In this document: positions 28,485-35,757 of the stretch, in pieces
Numbering within the stretch: position 1 is the first letter of the stretch
Layout of the letters: each line of letters opens with the position of its first letter
From: Nitrosomonas oligotropha
GTDB lineage: Bacteria > Pseudomonadota > Gammaproteobacteria > Burkholderiales > Nitrosomonadaceae
NCBI RefSeq assembly: GCF_009833085.1
Contig: NZ_QRBZ01000010.1
Span: 1 to 64,000, forward strand
Reading direction: 5' to 3'
DNA length: 64,000 nt
Notes under the pieces: generated by a model
What the model was told of the DNA's origin: nothing
The model's database searches: none
What the model saw: only the letters and a program-made list of their open reading frames with translations
Translations under genes and position numbers: made by a program

Positions 28485-31336
28485 TGCCTGATAAAACCCC
28501 ATCTTCGCTGATTATCAATTCGCCGTATGAGAAACCTGCCCGATATTGGGATCAGGACGAGAACGGCAAGTTATTAACGGTCACGCAAGGCCGGCGGCCC
28601 GCGGCGTATGAGTTGTATGACACACGTACCAATACGCGGCGTGTCGAAAAACTGGAGCTGGTCAATGCCATTCGCGAACGCGTGGATGCATGGCGTGATG
28701 CCGGTTGGCCCGGCGTGACCAGTGTTACCCGGCAATTATTGGAACATTGGTTTGATCGCGGTGAATGGGACAGTGAGGGAAAATGCTGGGTTGGCGGGCC
28801 ACGACAATATCCTTTTTACTTTTGTCAGTTGGAAGCGATCGAATCGCTGATTTGGTGGCTGGAAGCGCCGCAAGATCATAAACAAGGCATTTTCTTGCAG
28901 GGAGACGGCGGGCCGTGGGAACGCATTTGTAACAAAATGGCCACGGGGTCGGGCAAGACGCCGCTGATGGCGTTAATCATTACCTGGCAAACTTTGAATG
29001 CGCTGCATTACCCCAAAGATACGCGTTTTTCCAGGGCGGTGTTCATCGTGGCGCCGGGGCTGACGGTAAAAAGCCGCTTGCAGGTGTTGTACCCCGGTGA
29101 TGAAAAGAATGTCTATGATGAGTTCCGCCTGTGTCCGAACGAGGCGATGCGGCAAAAGCTCAATCAAGTCGAATTATTGATTGAGAACTGGCATACCTTG
29201 ATGCCGCTGAAAGAGCAGGATCGATCCGTGGTTAAAAAGGGCAAGGAAAGCGATGAAGCTTTTGCCCGCCGTGTATTGGGCAAGCTGGCGGCGTGCAAGG
29301 ATCTGGTGGTGATCAATGATGAAGCGCATCATGCCTACCGCCAGCGCGCGGAAATGAAAGTCAGCAAGAAAGAAGCGGAAGAATTGGGTATCGATCTGGA
29401 TGAGGCGACGCGTTGGATTGAGGGATTGGATCGCATCCATAAAACCCGACGCATCCGCCGCTGTTTTGATTTGTCGGCGACGCCATTTGCGCCGACGGGC
29501 AAGACGAATACCGAGGCGGGATTGTTTGCATGGGTGATTTCCGACTTTGGCTTGAATGATGCGATTGAAGCGGGTTTGGTCAAAACGCCGCGCATTGTCG
29601 TGCGTGATGACGCGATGCCGAATGCGAAAAGTTATCGCAGCAAGCTTTATCATTTGTACCGCGAAGAAGAAGTCAGAGAGGATTTAAACCGTAAAGCGAA
29701 TGTCGCCGACCCGTTGCCGGATTTGGTGCAAAAAGCCTATGCCATCCTGGCTTATGATTGGCAACTGACGGCGCAGGAATGGAGCAAGAGCGGGCACGAA
29801 ATTCCGCCGGTTTTATTAACGGTCTGCAACCGGACTGAGACGGCAGCGCGTATTGAAAAATTTTTCAACAGCGGCGATTGCCTGATTAAGGGTACTCAGG
29901 TTCCAGATAGAACTTTACGGGTGGATTCCAGGGTGCTGGAAAAAGCGGAGCGCGGGGAGTCTGTCACGAAAGACAAAGATTATGATCAGCGCTTGACGGA
30001 GATTATCGAAGCAGCCGGTTTGCCCTCGGATAAAACGGAAGATTTGCTGGCACTGAAGCAGCAGGAACAACTGCGCGCTTTGGTGGACACGGTCGGCAAG
30101 CGCGGTCAGCCTGGCCAGAAACTGCACAATGTGATTTCGGTTGCTATGCTGTCCGAGGGGTGGGATGCTGCGAATGTGACGCATATTATGGGACTGCGTG
30201 CATTCACCAGTCAGTTGCTGTGTGAACAGGTGATCGGGCGGGGTTTGCGGCGTGTGGCGCATGATATGGATGAGCAGGGCTTGTTTTTGCCGGAATATGT
30301 CAATATTTTTGGTGTGCCGCTGTCGATCTTTCAGGATGTGGGGGAAGAAGGAGAAGCACCGCCACCGCCTAAACCGAGTGTGCGCATACAAGTCGAACCA
30401 GGCCGTAATCACCTTGAGATTCGATGGCCCAATATTCAACGCATTGATGCCGTGCTGAAGCAGGAATTGGTTATGGATTGGGAGAATGTTCAGCCATTGA
30501 CGCTCGATCCGATGAATACGCCGCTCAATGCGGAAGTGGCGCCATCGCTCACCGGGTTTGCGAATCTATCGATGGCATCAGAAATTGATCTGGAAAAAGC
30601 CGTGGAGGACTTCAGGCTGCAAAACCTTATTTTCCGTGCTGCCAGAAAGCTGTATTTACAAAGTGCGGATAGCTTCGGCGGCGATAAGCAATTTCTCGCG
30701 GTGCAACTGATTCGTATCGTCGAAGCATTTCTCGACAGTGACAAACTGGATATTCCCAGCCTTTGGCATCAAGACCCCATACGCAAGCAGATATTGTTTG
30801 CGCTGAATATGGATACGGTCGTTGGGCATGTGAGCCGGTTTGTCAGCGCGCAAAATACCGAGAAGCTTGAGGCCATTTTTGATGAATTGAATCCTATCAG
30901 CTCTACAGCGCGGATGCGCTCCTGGTTGACCACGCGGCCTTGTCTCGCTACTGAAAAATCGCAGATTAGCCATGTGGTTTACGACAGTGCATGGGAAAAA
31001 GCCGTGGCGGATCTTTGTGAAAAAGTACCTCATGTGGTTGCATGGGCTAAGAATGATCACCTGGATTGCATAGTGCGCTATCTGTGGCGCGGTTCTTCGC
31101 GTAATTTTGTGCCGGATTATTTAATTCGCCTGAATAACGGTAAAACGCTGGTTCTTGAAGTGAAAGGTGTCGACGACGAACGCAACCGGATCAAACGCGC
31201 GGCGATGGCGATTTGGATCAAGACGGTCAACGAACAAGGGGGTTTCGGGAAGTGGTGCTTCGATGTGGTGTTTGAGCCGGCGAGAACGAGAGATGTCTTG
31301 CTAAAACATGCCAGCGAATGCAAGAGCGGGGAATGA
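28481..31336 (+). CDS. Type III-like restriction subunit (SF2 helicase plus PD-(D/E)xK nuclease)
   Basis: This 951-residue protein begins 4 bases before the mod stop. Walker A is ATGSGKT (154-160) and the DEAH box is at 280-283, followed by an SATPF motif III and a late QVIGRGLRR motif VI. These are ATP-driven translocase features. The C-terminus has PDYLI then LEVKG (Glu893, Lys895), a PD-(D/E)xK nuclease motif. It should cut DNA not protected by the partner methylase. All motifs look intact. Confidence 0.88.
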   Translation: MMPDKTPSSLIINSPYEKPARYWDQDENGKLLTVTQGRRPAAYELYDTRTNTRRVEKLELVNAIRERVDAWRDAGWPGVTSVTRQLLEHWFDRGEWDSEGKCWVGGPRQYPFYFCQLEAIESLIWWLEAPQDHKQGIFLQGDGGPWERICNKMATGSGKTPLMALIITWQTLNALHYPKDTRFSRAVFIVAPGLTVKSRLQVLYPGDEKNVYDEFRLCPNEAMRQKLNQVELLIENWHTLMPLKEQDRSVVKKGKESDEAFARRVLGKLAACKDLVVINDEAHHAYRQRAEMKVSKKEAEELGIDLDEATRWIEGLDRIHKTRRIRRCFDLSATPFAPTGKTNTEAGLFAWVISDFGLNDAIEAGLVKTPRIVVRDDAMPNAKSYRSKLYHLYREEEVREDLNRKANVADPLPDLVQKAYAILAYDWQLTAQEWSKSGHEIPPVLLTVCNRTETAARIEKFFNSGDCLIKGTQVPDRTLRVDSRVLEKAERGESVTKDKDYDQRLTEIIEAAGLPSDKTEDLLALKQQEQLRALVDTVGKRGQPGQKLHNVISVAMLSEGWDAANVTHIMGLRAFTSQLLCEQVIGRGLRRVAHDMDEQGLFLPEYVNIFGVPLSIFQDVGEEGEAPPPPKPSVRIQVEPGRNHLEIRWPNIQRIDAVLKQELVMDWENVQPLTLDPMNTPLNAEVAPSLTGFANLSMASEIDLEKAVEDFRLQNLIFRAARKLYLQSADSFGGDKQFLAVQLIRIVEAFLDSDKLDIPSLWHQDPIRKQILFALNMDTVVGHVSRFVSAQNTEKLEAIFDELNPISSTARMRSWLTTRPCLATEKSQISHVVYDSAWEKAVADLCEKVPHVVAWAKNDHLDCIVRYLWRGSSRNFVPDYLIRLNNGKTLVLEVKGVDDERNRIKRAAMAIWIKTVNEQGGFGKWCFDVVFEPARTRDVLLKHASECKSGE

Positions 31337-31373
31337 GCGCTATTCGATCAAATAATATCGATGCAAATCTTGA

Positions 31374-31541
31374 TTAATCAAGCGCTCCAATTTGATTGGC
31401 AATACTGTCTTTATGCAGGGAACACCACTCGTGCCAAACTTTTCTGGCTTCTTCGATATTACTGAAAGTCCACAGCACGACACCATCTTCGGTCATCAAG
31501 GTTGCCATTTTGTTTGGCCATTCTTTAATTAAGCAGTACAT
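31374..31541 (-). CDS. Small orphan protein, 55 residues
   Basis: The start is chosen at 31541 (MYCLIKEWPNKM) because AAGGA lies 7 bases before it; an upstream in-frame ATG at 31583 has no such site. The sequence alternates strand and helix (ATLMTEDGVVLWTFSNIEEARKVW...) and looks like a small folded protein. I recognise no family. It is convergent with the restriction gene and could be unrelated to it. Confidence 0.55.
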   Translation of the reverse strand: MYCLIKEWPNKMATLMTEDGVVLWTFSNIEEARKVWHEWCSLHKDSIANQIGALD

Positions 31542-31775
31542 TATTTTTCCTTTGTAGTTAGAACTGCGGCAAAGTTTAATCAAATAATGTGAAACTTATA
31601 TGAATGAATTGTGAAGATTTTATGACACTATTTCGATTCGAGAAATGAAATGCATGAATTCACAACCAGCCCTACCGCAAAATTACGCCTATTCCTTATA
31701 GCAATTTATTGTGAGTAGCCTATGATGATGAACTGTATACAAAAACCTTAATCATCAAAAAAGGAGGCAAAGTGT

Positions 31776-32429
31776 ATGATTAAATTATTAAGAATCCTGT
31801 TATGCAGCAGTGTTTTCTCAGTTGGATTGTTAGCGAATGCAAATGCGACATTAGTGGCACGTCCGGACGGAATGGTATACGACACGGATCTGAACATCAC
31901 TTGGCTATCGGATGCTAATTACGCTAAAACATCCGGATCTGCGTATGGGTACGGTCGGGATCACAGGATGGATTGGAATGAAGCTATGGCGTGGGCAGCA
32001 AGCCTTAATGTAGGTGGGGTCAGTGACTGGCGTTTACCAACAACAGATGCATTTTGTGTGAATTATAATTGCACAACCAGCGAATTGGGGCACCTGTTTT
32101 ATAAAGAATTGGGTGGTAAAGCAGGACATTTTATCTTCGATAGTTCTGATCCAGATCTTGCTTTATTCAAAAATATTGAGCCCGTTCCTTACTGGTCCAG
32201 TACGGAGTTTGCATCTGATCCGAGCAGAGCATGGATTTTCGCATTCAGTGATGGCAGTCAAGGGGGACTCATCAAGAACACCCCAGGGCGGTGTTGCGAT
32301 CTTTCCGCATGGGCTGTTCACGACGGCGATGTCGGTGCTGGACTTGTACCGGAACCAGAAATGTATGCAATGATGTCTATCGGACTATTGGCGCTGTTTG
32401 GTTTTAGAAGATTAAGACAACAGAGCTAA
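31776..32429 (+). CDS. PEP-CTERM-sorted DUF1566-like exported protein
   Basis: The 217-residue protein has a signal peptide (about 1-24, cleavage near NANA). Its Lcl/DUF1566-type domain begins GMVYDTDLNITWLSDANYA and includes DWRLPT and PYWSSTE. The tail is a PEP-CTERM signal: VPEPEMYAMM, a hydrophobic helix and FRRLRQQS. Such proteins are handled by an exosortase (encoded elsewhere) and reach the cell surface or matrix. AAAGGAGG precedes the start. Confidence 0.85.
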   Translation: MIKLLRILLCSSVFSVGLLANANATLVARPDGMVYDTDLNITWLSDANYAKTSGSAYGYGRDHRMDWNEAMAWAASLNVGGVSDWRLPTTDAFCVNYNCTTSELGHLFYKELGGKAGHFIFDSSDPDLALFKNIEPVPYWSSTEFASDPSRAWIFAFSDGSQGGLIKNTPGRCCDLSAWAVHDGDVGAGLVPEPEMYAMMSIGLLALFGFRRLRQQS

Positions 32430-32735
32430 CTACAGAATAATTCTTACGGGTTAAAGACCGATCCGGAAGCACGTTACGTGCACCTGAATTTAGCACGCAA
32501 CACAGACCGTACATATACCGCTTCATAGCCGGTCCTCTAAGTAGTAAAAATCTAAGCTTATTTTCCGATGCTCCATAACTTGTTAGGGGGGCACTAGTTT
32601 TTTAGTGCCTGCAGCTTCTTGCAATGCGATATTTTTCAATATCAGAGAAAAGTTATGTAGGCTACCGAACAGACAGCCATGAGGATAACGATCAGTATTA
32701 TCGATTGTATTAAATTACTTAAAAGGCGAAAAATC
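32430..32735. other. Intergenic region with one hairpin
   Basis: About 300 bases. GGCACTA and TAGTGCC flank a 6-base T-rich loop at about 32587-32606, forming a 7-bp stem. It lacks a U-tract and may be a weak terminator or binding site. No other feature was found. Confidence 0.4.
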
Positions 32736-33026
32736 ATGATGCAAGGAAGAACTTTAACGGTAGTGATTATTTTTTGTGCAGTTTTTTTCGCAAGCAATGT
32801 ATTTGCTTTCGATAAAGCTTTTCACCCGAACCATCAATTTATTGAAAGAGAGAGTATTGGTCCAAATTTTAAAACCGGTTTTGTTATCGATAAAGAGAAA
32901 GCAGCAAAAGTAAAAACTTCAGAAGAAGAGATGCAGCTTCCTTCAGGAATAGTTCCCAGTGATCCTTCACCAAAGAATTCTAATATCCCTACTGGATCAG
33001 CTCGTCGGTTGACTCCGCCCTTTTAA
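32736..33026 (+). CDS. Small exported protein of unknown function
   Basis: The start at 32736 gives 96 residues with a convincing signal peptide (MMQGRTLTVVIIFCAVFFASNVFA, cleavage near residue 24). The in-frame extension to 32679 adds a charged stretch ahead of it. The mature part is charged, without cysteines or recognisable motifs. The ribosome site is modest (AAAGGCG). The base composition is AT-rich, like its small neighbours. Confidence 0.55.
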   Translation: MMQGRTLTVVIIFCAVFFASNVFAFDKAFHPNHQFIERESIGPNFKTGFVIDKEKAAKVKTSEEEMQLPSGIVPSDPSPKNSNIPTGSARRLTPPF

Positions 33027-33336
33027 TGGATTTTTATTACTTGTTGTGTCGCAGAATTGCCCGAGGAATTAATATATTAATCAACCTATAAACAATAATA
33101 AATCGACCCTCCTTTCTTAAGTCTGATTTAACCGCATCAACCAGTGCATCAATGCATAGCCGGATGGTTGATCCTTATTCGTTTTTAAACAGCTACACTT
33201 GAATCATTACTAGCCCGCTCATGCAGCGGATTTGTGTTGTTCAAATATATCAATTCAATGTGCGAAAACTCGCAAACGGCAATCTAAATTTTGCTTATCC
33301 CAAAGATTCCCGGTAGTAAGAAGCGGAGGTAATTTT
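33027..33336. other. Intergenic region without recognisable features
   Basis: About 310 AT-rich bases. I find no ORF with a ribosome site, no strong hairpin and no repeat. The 33232 frame covering its last third lacks a start site and is extended only artificially from the real start at 33337. Confidence 0.35.
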
Positions 33337-33504
33337 ATGTTTATACGATATCTAATTACAGGAATTCTTATTTTAGAAATTATTCTAATCATAGAAGCAC
33401 GCAACTTGTACTATAAAATTCGTATGGCCGATCCAACTTACTCCCTAGAAACCGGCCCTTTAGGAACGGCAATAGAGAAAGCTGGCAATCTGCACGAAGA
33501 TTAG
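33337..33504 (+). CDS. Small single-span membrane protein, 55 residues
   Basis: ATG 33337 has GGAGG 8 bases upstream. The first 22 residues form one hydrophobic helix (FIRYLITGILILEIILIIEA), followed by a 33-residue polar tail. It could be a small membrane protein or an uncleaved export signal. It is the last host gene before the prophage left end. The family is unknown. Confidence 0.5.
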   Translation: MFIRYLITGILILEIILIIEARNLYYKIRMADPTYSLETGPLGTAIEKAGNLHED

Positions 33505-33780
33505 AAAATAATGCTTTGAATTACACAAACCCGCTTAGGCTGGTTTTGTTGTGAGGGGGCATCCTATTTGGCACTAGTTAAAAGAGAGAAAAAAGAAGGC
33601 CGAAAAGCGCATGAATTAATGATTTGAACCATATTCAACACCCAAAAACAAAATGGCACAAAATATCAAAAAATAGGTCGGAAATAGGATTATTTTGCGC
33701 TTTATTTGGCACAGAATAGGACGAAAGTATCAAATTTTGCGTCTTTTTTGGTACTTGAATAAGTTGTTTCTGGGATAAAT
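33505..33780. promoter_or_regulatory. Putative prophage left-end region with transposase-binding-like repeats
   Basis: This non-coding stretch lies just outside the leftward repressor gene, where Mu carries its left attachment end. Related boxes occur at about 33565 (ATTTGGCACTAG), 33652 (AATGGCACAAAATA), 33704 (ATTTGGCACAGAATA) and 33747 (TTTGGTACTTGAATA). The first and third share ATTTGGCAC and the second and third share TGGCACARAATA. They may be binding sites for the phage transposase. A hairpin-like AACCCGC/GCTGGTTT at 33525-33548 could be the host terminator. The exact phage end, which should begin TG, cannot be fixed without the right end. Confidence 0.5.
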
Positions 33781-34311
33781 TCAACCTGTCACGCTGACAA
33801 ACCTTTCCACAATTGCATCATCCATTCCTCCAGCCGCTTTGCAGCAATCATGAATTAGAAAAACAAGGTCAGCTTTTTTCTTTGAATCAATTGCTTTTCC
33901 GTGTTTTTTTAGCATTTCATCAACCGCAATCATTACATGATGCATTAATAGTGGATCAATCGCATCGGCATATGGCGGGAGCCCTGAGCTTTTGAGCGTC
34001 AATGTTGTTGCTTTGCTGACCGGGTAAGGTTTTGAGTGCGGCTTATCCTTAGCTTCTCCCTTGGCCTTAGTAAAGAAATCAGGGTTTTCCTTTAGAAAGG
34101 ATTGAATGACTTCAAGCACATCACCGGGTGGTTGGAATTGTGACATGTAGCCTTTCCTTCCGCCCCTGCATTCAACTTCTCTTGATTTCCATGTCAAAGC
34201 TCTAGCTTTCTCACGCGCATTCTTATCGCTCCTGGGAAAATCAATAACCCCCACCCTACCTAATAGCGCCAATTGCACAGAAGAAAACCAAATGTTATCA
34301 CCCGACTTCAT
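33781..34311 (-). CDS. Mu-type c repressor
   Basis: In this 176-residue protein, the N-terminal region (about 7-62; IWFSSVQLALLGRVGVI... to RGGRKGYMSQF) is the Mu repressor/transposase winged DNA-binding fold. The same fold is visible at the start of transposase A here (WFS/YSC, ELA, REKA, RKREGRGG pattern). The C-terminus is helical. It is transcribed leftward toward the phage end, as in Mu, and faces ner across a 158-base operator region. It should keep the prophage silent. Confidence 0.8.
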   Translation of the reverse strand: MKSGDNIWFSSVQLALLGRVGVIDFPRSDKNAREKARALTWKSREVECRGGRKGYMSQFQPPGDVLEVIQSFLKENPDFFTKAKGEAKDKPHSKPYPVSKATTLTLKSSGLPPYADAIDPLLMHHVMIAVDEMLKKHGKAIDSKKKADLVFLIHDCCKAAGGMDDAIVERFVSVTG

Positions 34312-34457
34312 GATGCCTAACTCGGGTATTTATCTCGGGTAATTCTGATTGCGCCCGACTAAGATATTTATCATTAATAATCATATTAGTATTTATATTT
34401 CAAAAGAAATAAACAAAAAAATCAAGTAGGGTTCTTGACTTCTCGGTTACTCGGTTT
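34301..34457. promoter_or_regulatory. Putative operator region with repeated CTCGG boxes
   Basis: CTCGGGTA occurs at 34321-34328 and again at 34334-34341. CCCGACT (reverse complement AGTCGGG) occurs at 34301-34307 and 34354-34360. CTCGGTT occurs twice at 34442-34456, inside the early promoter. Repeats clustered between a repressor and ner, with one pair between the -35 and -10, fit operator sites for the c repressor or Ner. The binding protein is inferred from position only. Confidence 0.55.
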
Positions 34458-34463
34458 TATAGT
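34434..34463 (+). promoter_or_regulatory. Early (lytic) promoter candidate of the prophage
   Basis: TTGACT at 34434-34439 and TATAGT at 34458-34463 are separated by 18 bases, a good sigma70 match pointing into ner. The spacer contains two CTCGGTT boxes. Transcription would start near 34470, which argues that ner translation begins at ATG 34497 rather than at ATG 34470. Confidence 0.7.
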
Positions 34464-34496
34464 GGCGTCATGTCAATTTTCACGAAAACGTTAAAC

Positions 34497-34832
34497 ATGC
34501 CAAAAAAACAGCCTTCCAAAAAAGACTGGCACAAAGCGGACATCATCGCTGCAGTGCGTAAAACGGGAACATCATTGCGACGCATGTCACGCAAACTTGG
34601 GCTTGCCCATACCGCAATCGGCAATGCGCTCCATCAACCGTACCCGAGGTACGAACGCATTATCGCGCAGCAATTAAACGTAACACCGCAGGCTATATGG
34701 CCAAGTCGCTACCACGAAGACGGCACTCCAAAATCAGGGCGCGGCGAACGTGGCATCGGTCGACACATCAAGTTTAACGCGTCTGCTGAAAATAACAATG
34801 TCAATCGTGATGACATACGGGAGGTCGCATGA
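34497..34832 (+). CDS. ner: Ner/Nlp-type DNA-binding protein
   Basis: This 111-residue protein starts MPKKQPSKKDWHKADIIAAV and has a lambda-repressor-like helix-turn-helix (about 13-65, including MSRKLGLAHTAIGNAL and TPQAIWPSRY), typical of Mu Ner and Nlp. Ner in Mu shuts down early transcription and the repressor promoter. ATG 34497 is preferred because ATG 34470 falls on the predicted transcription start. The C-terminal 40 residues are polar. Confidence 0.8.
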   Translation: MPKKQPSKKDWHKADIIAAVRKTGTSLRRMSRKLGLAHTAIGNALHQPYPRYERIIAQQLNVTPQAIWPSRYHEDGTPKSGRGERGIGRHIKFNASAENNNVNRDDIREVA

Positions 34833-35011
34833 ACACAGAGTTTTGCATTGAGTGCATCAATCTGATGCGCGAATTGGTTAATGAGGCTGTCCTGAATGGC
34901 GATAACTTTCAACGGTTTCAACAAAAATTATCGTCAACGCCTGTTCGTGCGAAGGCTTTGAATCATCAACATCCCACCTGTTTTCCCTTAAGGAGGACTC
35001 AGGATGCATAA
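34829..35011 (+). CDS. Doubtful small ORF overlapping an antisense gene
   Basis: The 60-residue frame starts at an ATGA overlap with ner and has GGGAGG well placed upstream, so it is likely to be initiated. From 34878 on it runs antisense to a leftward gene that looks better as protein. Only the first 35 residues look protein-like. It may be a short or decayed early gene. Confidence 0.35.
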   Translation: MNTEFCIECINLMRELVNEAVLNGDNFQRFQQKLSSTPVRAKALNHQHPTCFPLRRTQDA

Positions 35012-35240
35012 GGGAAGCCAGCAACTCCGTCAGCAATCCAGTAACTATTCTACGTGCTGGTATGCTGGTGTTGCCAAAGCTATCCGCACCGAAAAAAATC
35101 ATCTTGTGCAGAAAATCAACTGCTTCTTCCTCGAAATTAAAATCGCTTTCGATCAATTCGCCTGTTCGAACAAGCCAAGGATTTTTCTTGAGAAGTTCAA
35201 AAATCAACTCGGCGGCGCGGTCTGCATCAATTGTTTCCAT
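34878..35240 (-). CDS. Leftward gene inside the rightward early operon, function unknown
   Basis: This 120-residue acidic, helix-rich protein begins METIDADRAAELIFELLKKN, with natural codon use and an AGGAG ribosome site 9 bases upstream of ATG 35240. It opposes the early transcript. On the plus strand a competing 103-residue frame (35004-35315) also has a perfect AAGGAGG site, but its composition (five cysteines, no recognisable pattern) looks like a shadow. I favour the leftward gene. It could be expressed in the lysogen as a cargo gene. No family is recognised. Confidence 0.6.
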   Translation of the reverse strand: METIDADRAAELIFELLKKNPWLVRTGELIESDFNFEEEAVDFLHKMIFFGADSFGNTSIPARRIVTGLLTELLASLMHPESSLRENRWDVDDSKPSHEQALTIIFVETVESYRHSGQPH

Positions 35241-35322
35241 ATGAGAGGTCTCCTGTTAAGGCTGTGGTGTGGGAGCTCAAGTTTAACGCAGGCAGTACCT
35301 CTCGCCAATTTGTGAGTGCGTC

Positions 35323-35757
35323 ATGAAAAAGCAAAAGCGCGATATCGACACAATCGACATGTTCGACGAACTACCACCACCGCCGGTAACGACACCGGGT
35401 GGATTGTCATGTCGGGCAGAAATCGCGCATGTCATGTCGAATGCGCTCAAAGAGCATGATCGCTACGAAGTTGTAGCAAAAATGAGTCGACTACTTGGAG
35501 CTGATGTAAGGATCAGCTACTTCAACAATTACACAGCCGAATCAAGAGAAGATGCAATCCCATCATTGGATGTGGCAATTGCTTTCGATTTGGCCACCGG
35601 CGGCAGTGCATTGGCCGAATTTTTCGCTAGGAAAATTGGAGCAAAGCTGGTCTTCGGTAAAGAAGCGCTGGACGCAAAACTAGGTCGATTGGAGCGCATG
35701 AGAGACGAAGCGGCCAAGGAAATCAAAAGAATCAAAAAGGCAATGGGGGAAGCATGA
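35323..35757 (+). CDS. Early phage protein upstream of transposase
   Basis: This 144-residue protein has a Pro-rich segment (ELPPPPVTTP), a central globular part and a C-terminal basic coiled coil (about 118-144). It overlaps the transposase start by 4 bases, so it is translationally coupled. I recognise no function. Its position matches small early genes found before gene A in other Mu-like phages. Confidence 0.65.
   Translation: MKKQKRDIDTIDMFDELPPPPVTTPGGLSCRAEIAHVMSNALKEHDRYEVVAKMSRLLGADVRISYFNNYTAESREDAIPSLDVAIAFDLATGGSALAEFFARKIGAKLVFGKEALDAKLGRLERMRDEAAKEIKRIKKAMGEA

Noticed and set aside
31337-33504. Sigma-54 type promoters for the PEP-CTERM and small genes
   Set aside because: PEP-CTERM genes in some relatives use -24/-12 promoters, but no TGGCAC-N5-TTGC pair at correct spacing was found upstream of 31776, 32736 or 33337.
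32587-33580. Shared GGCACTAGTT at 32588 and 33570 as prophage end repeats
   Set aside because: Ten shared bases alone, one of them inside a hairpin, are not convincing as attachment sequences.
35004-35315. Rightward 103-residue frame with perfect AAGGAGG
   Set aside because: It is antisense to the better-looking gene at 34878-35240. Its composition (five cysteines, irregular hydrophobicity) resembles a shadow, and the ribosome-site match can be explained by the codons of the opposite strand.
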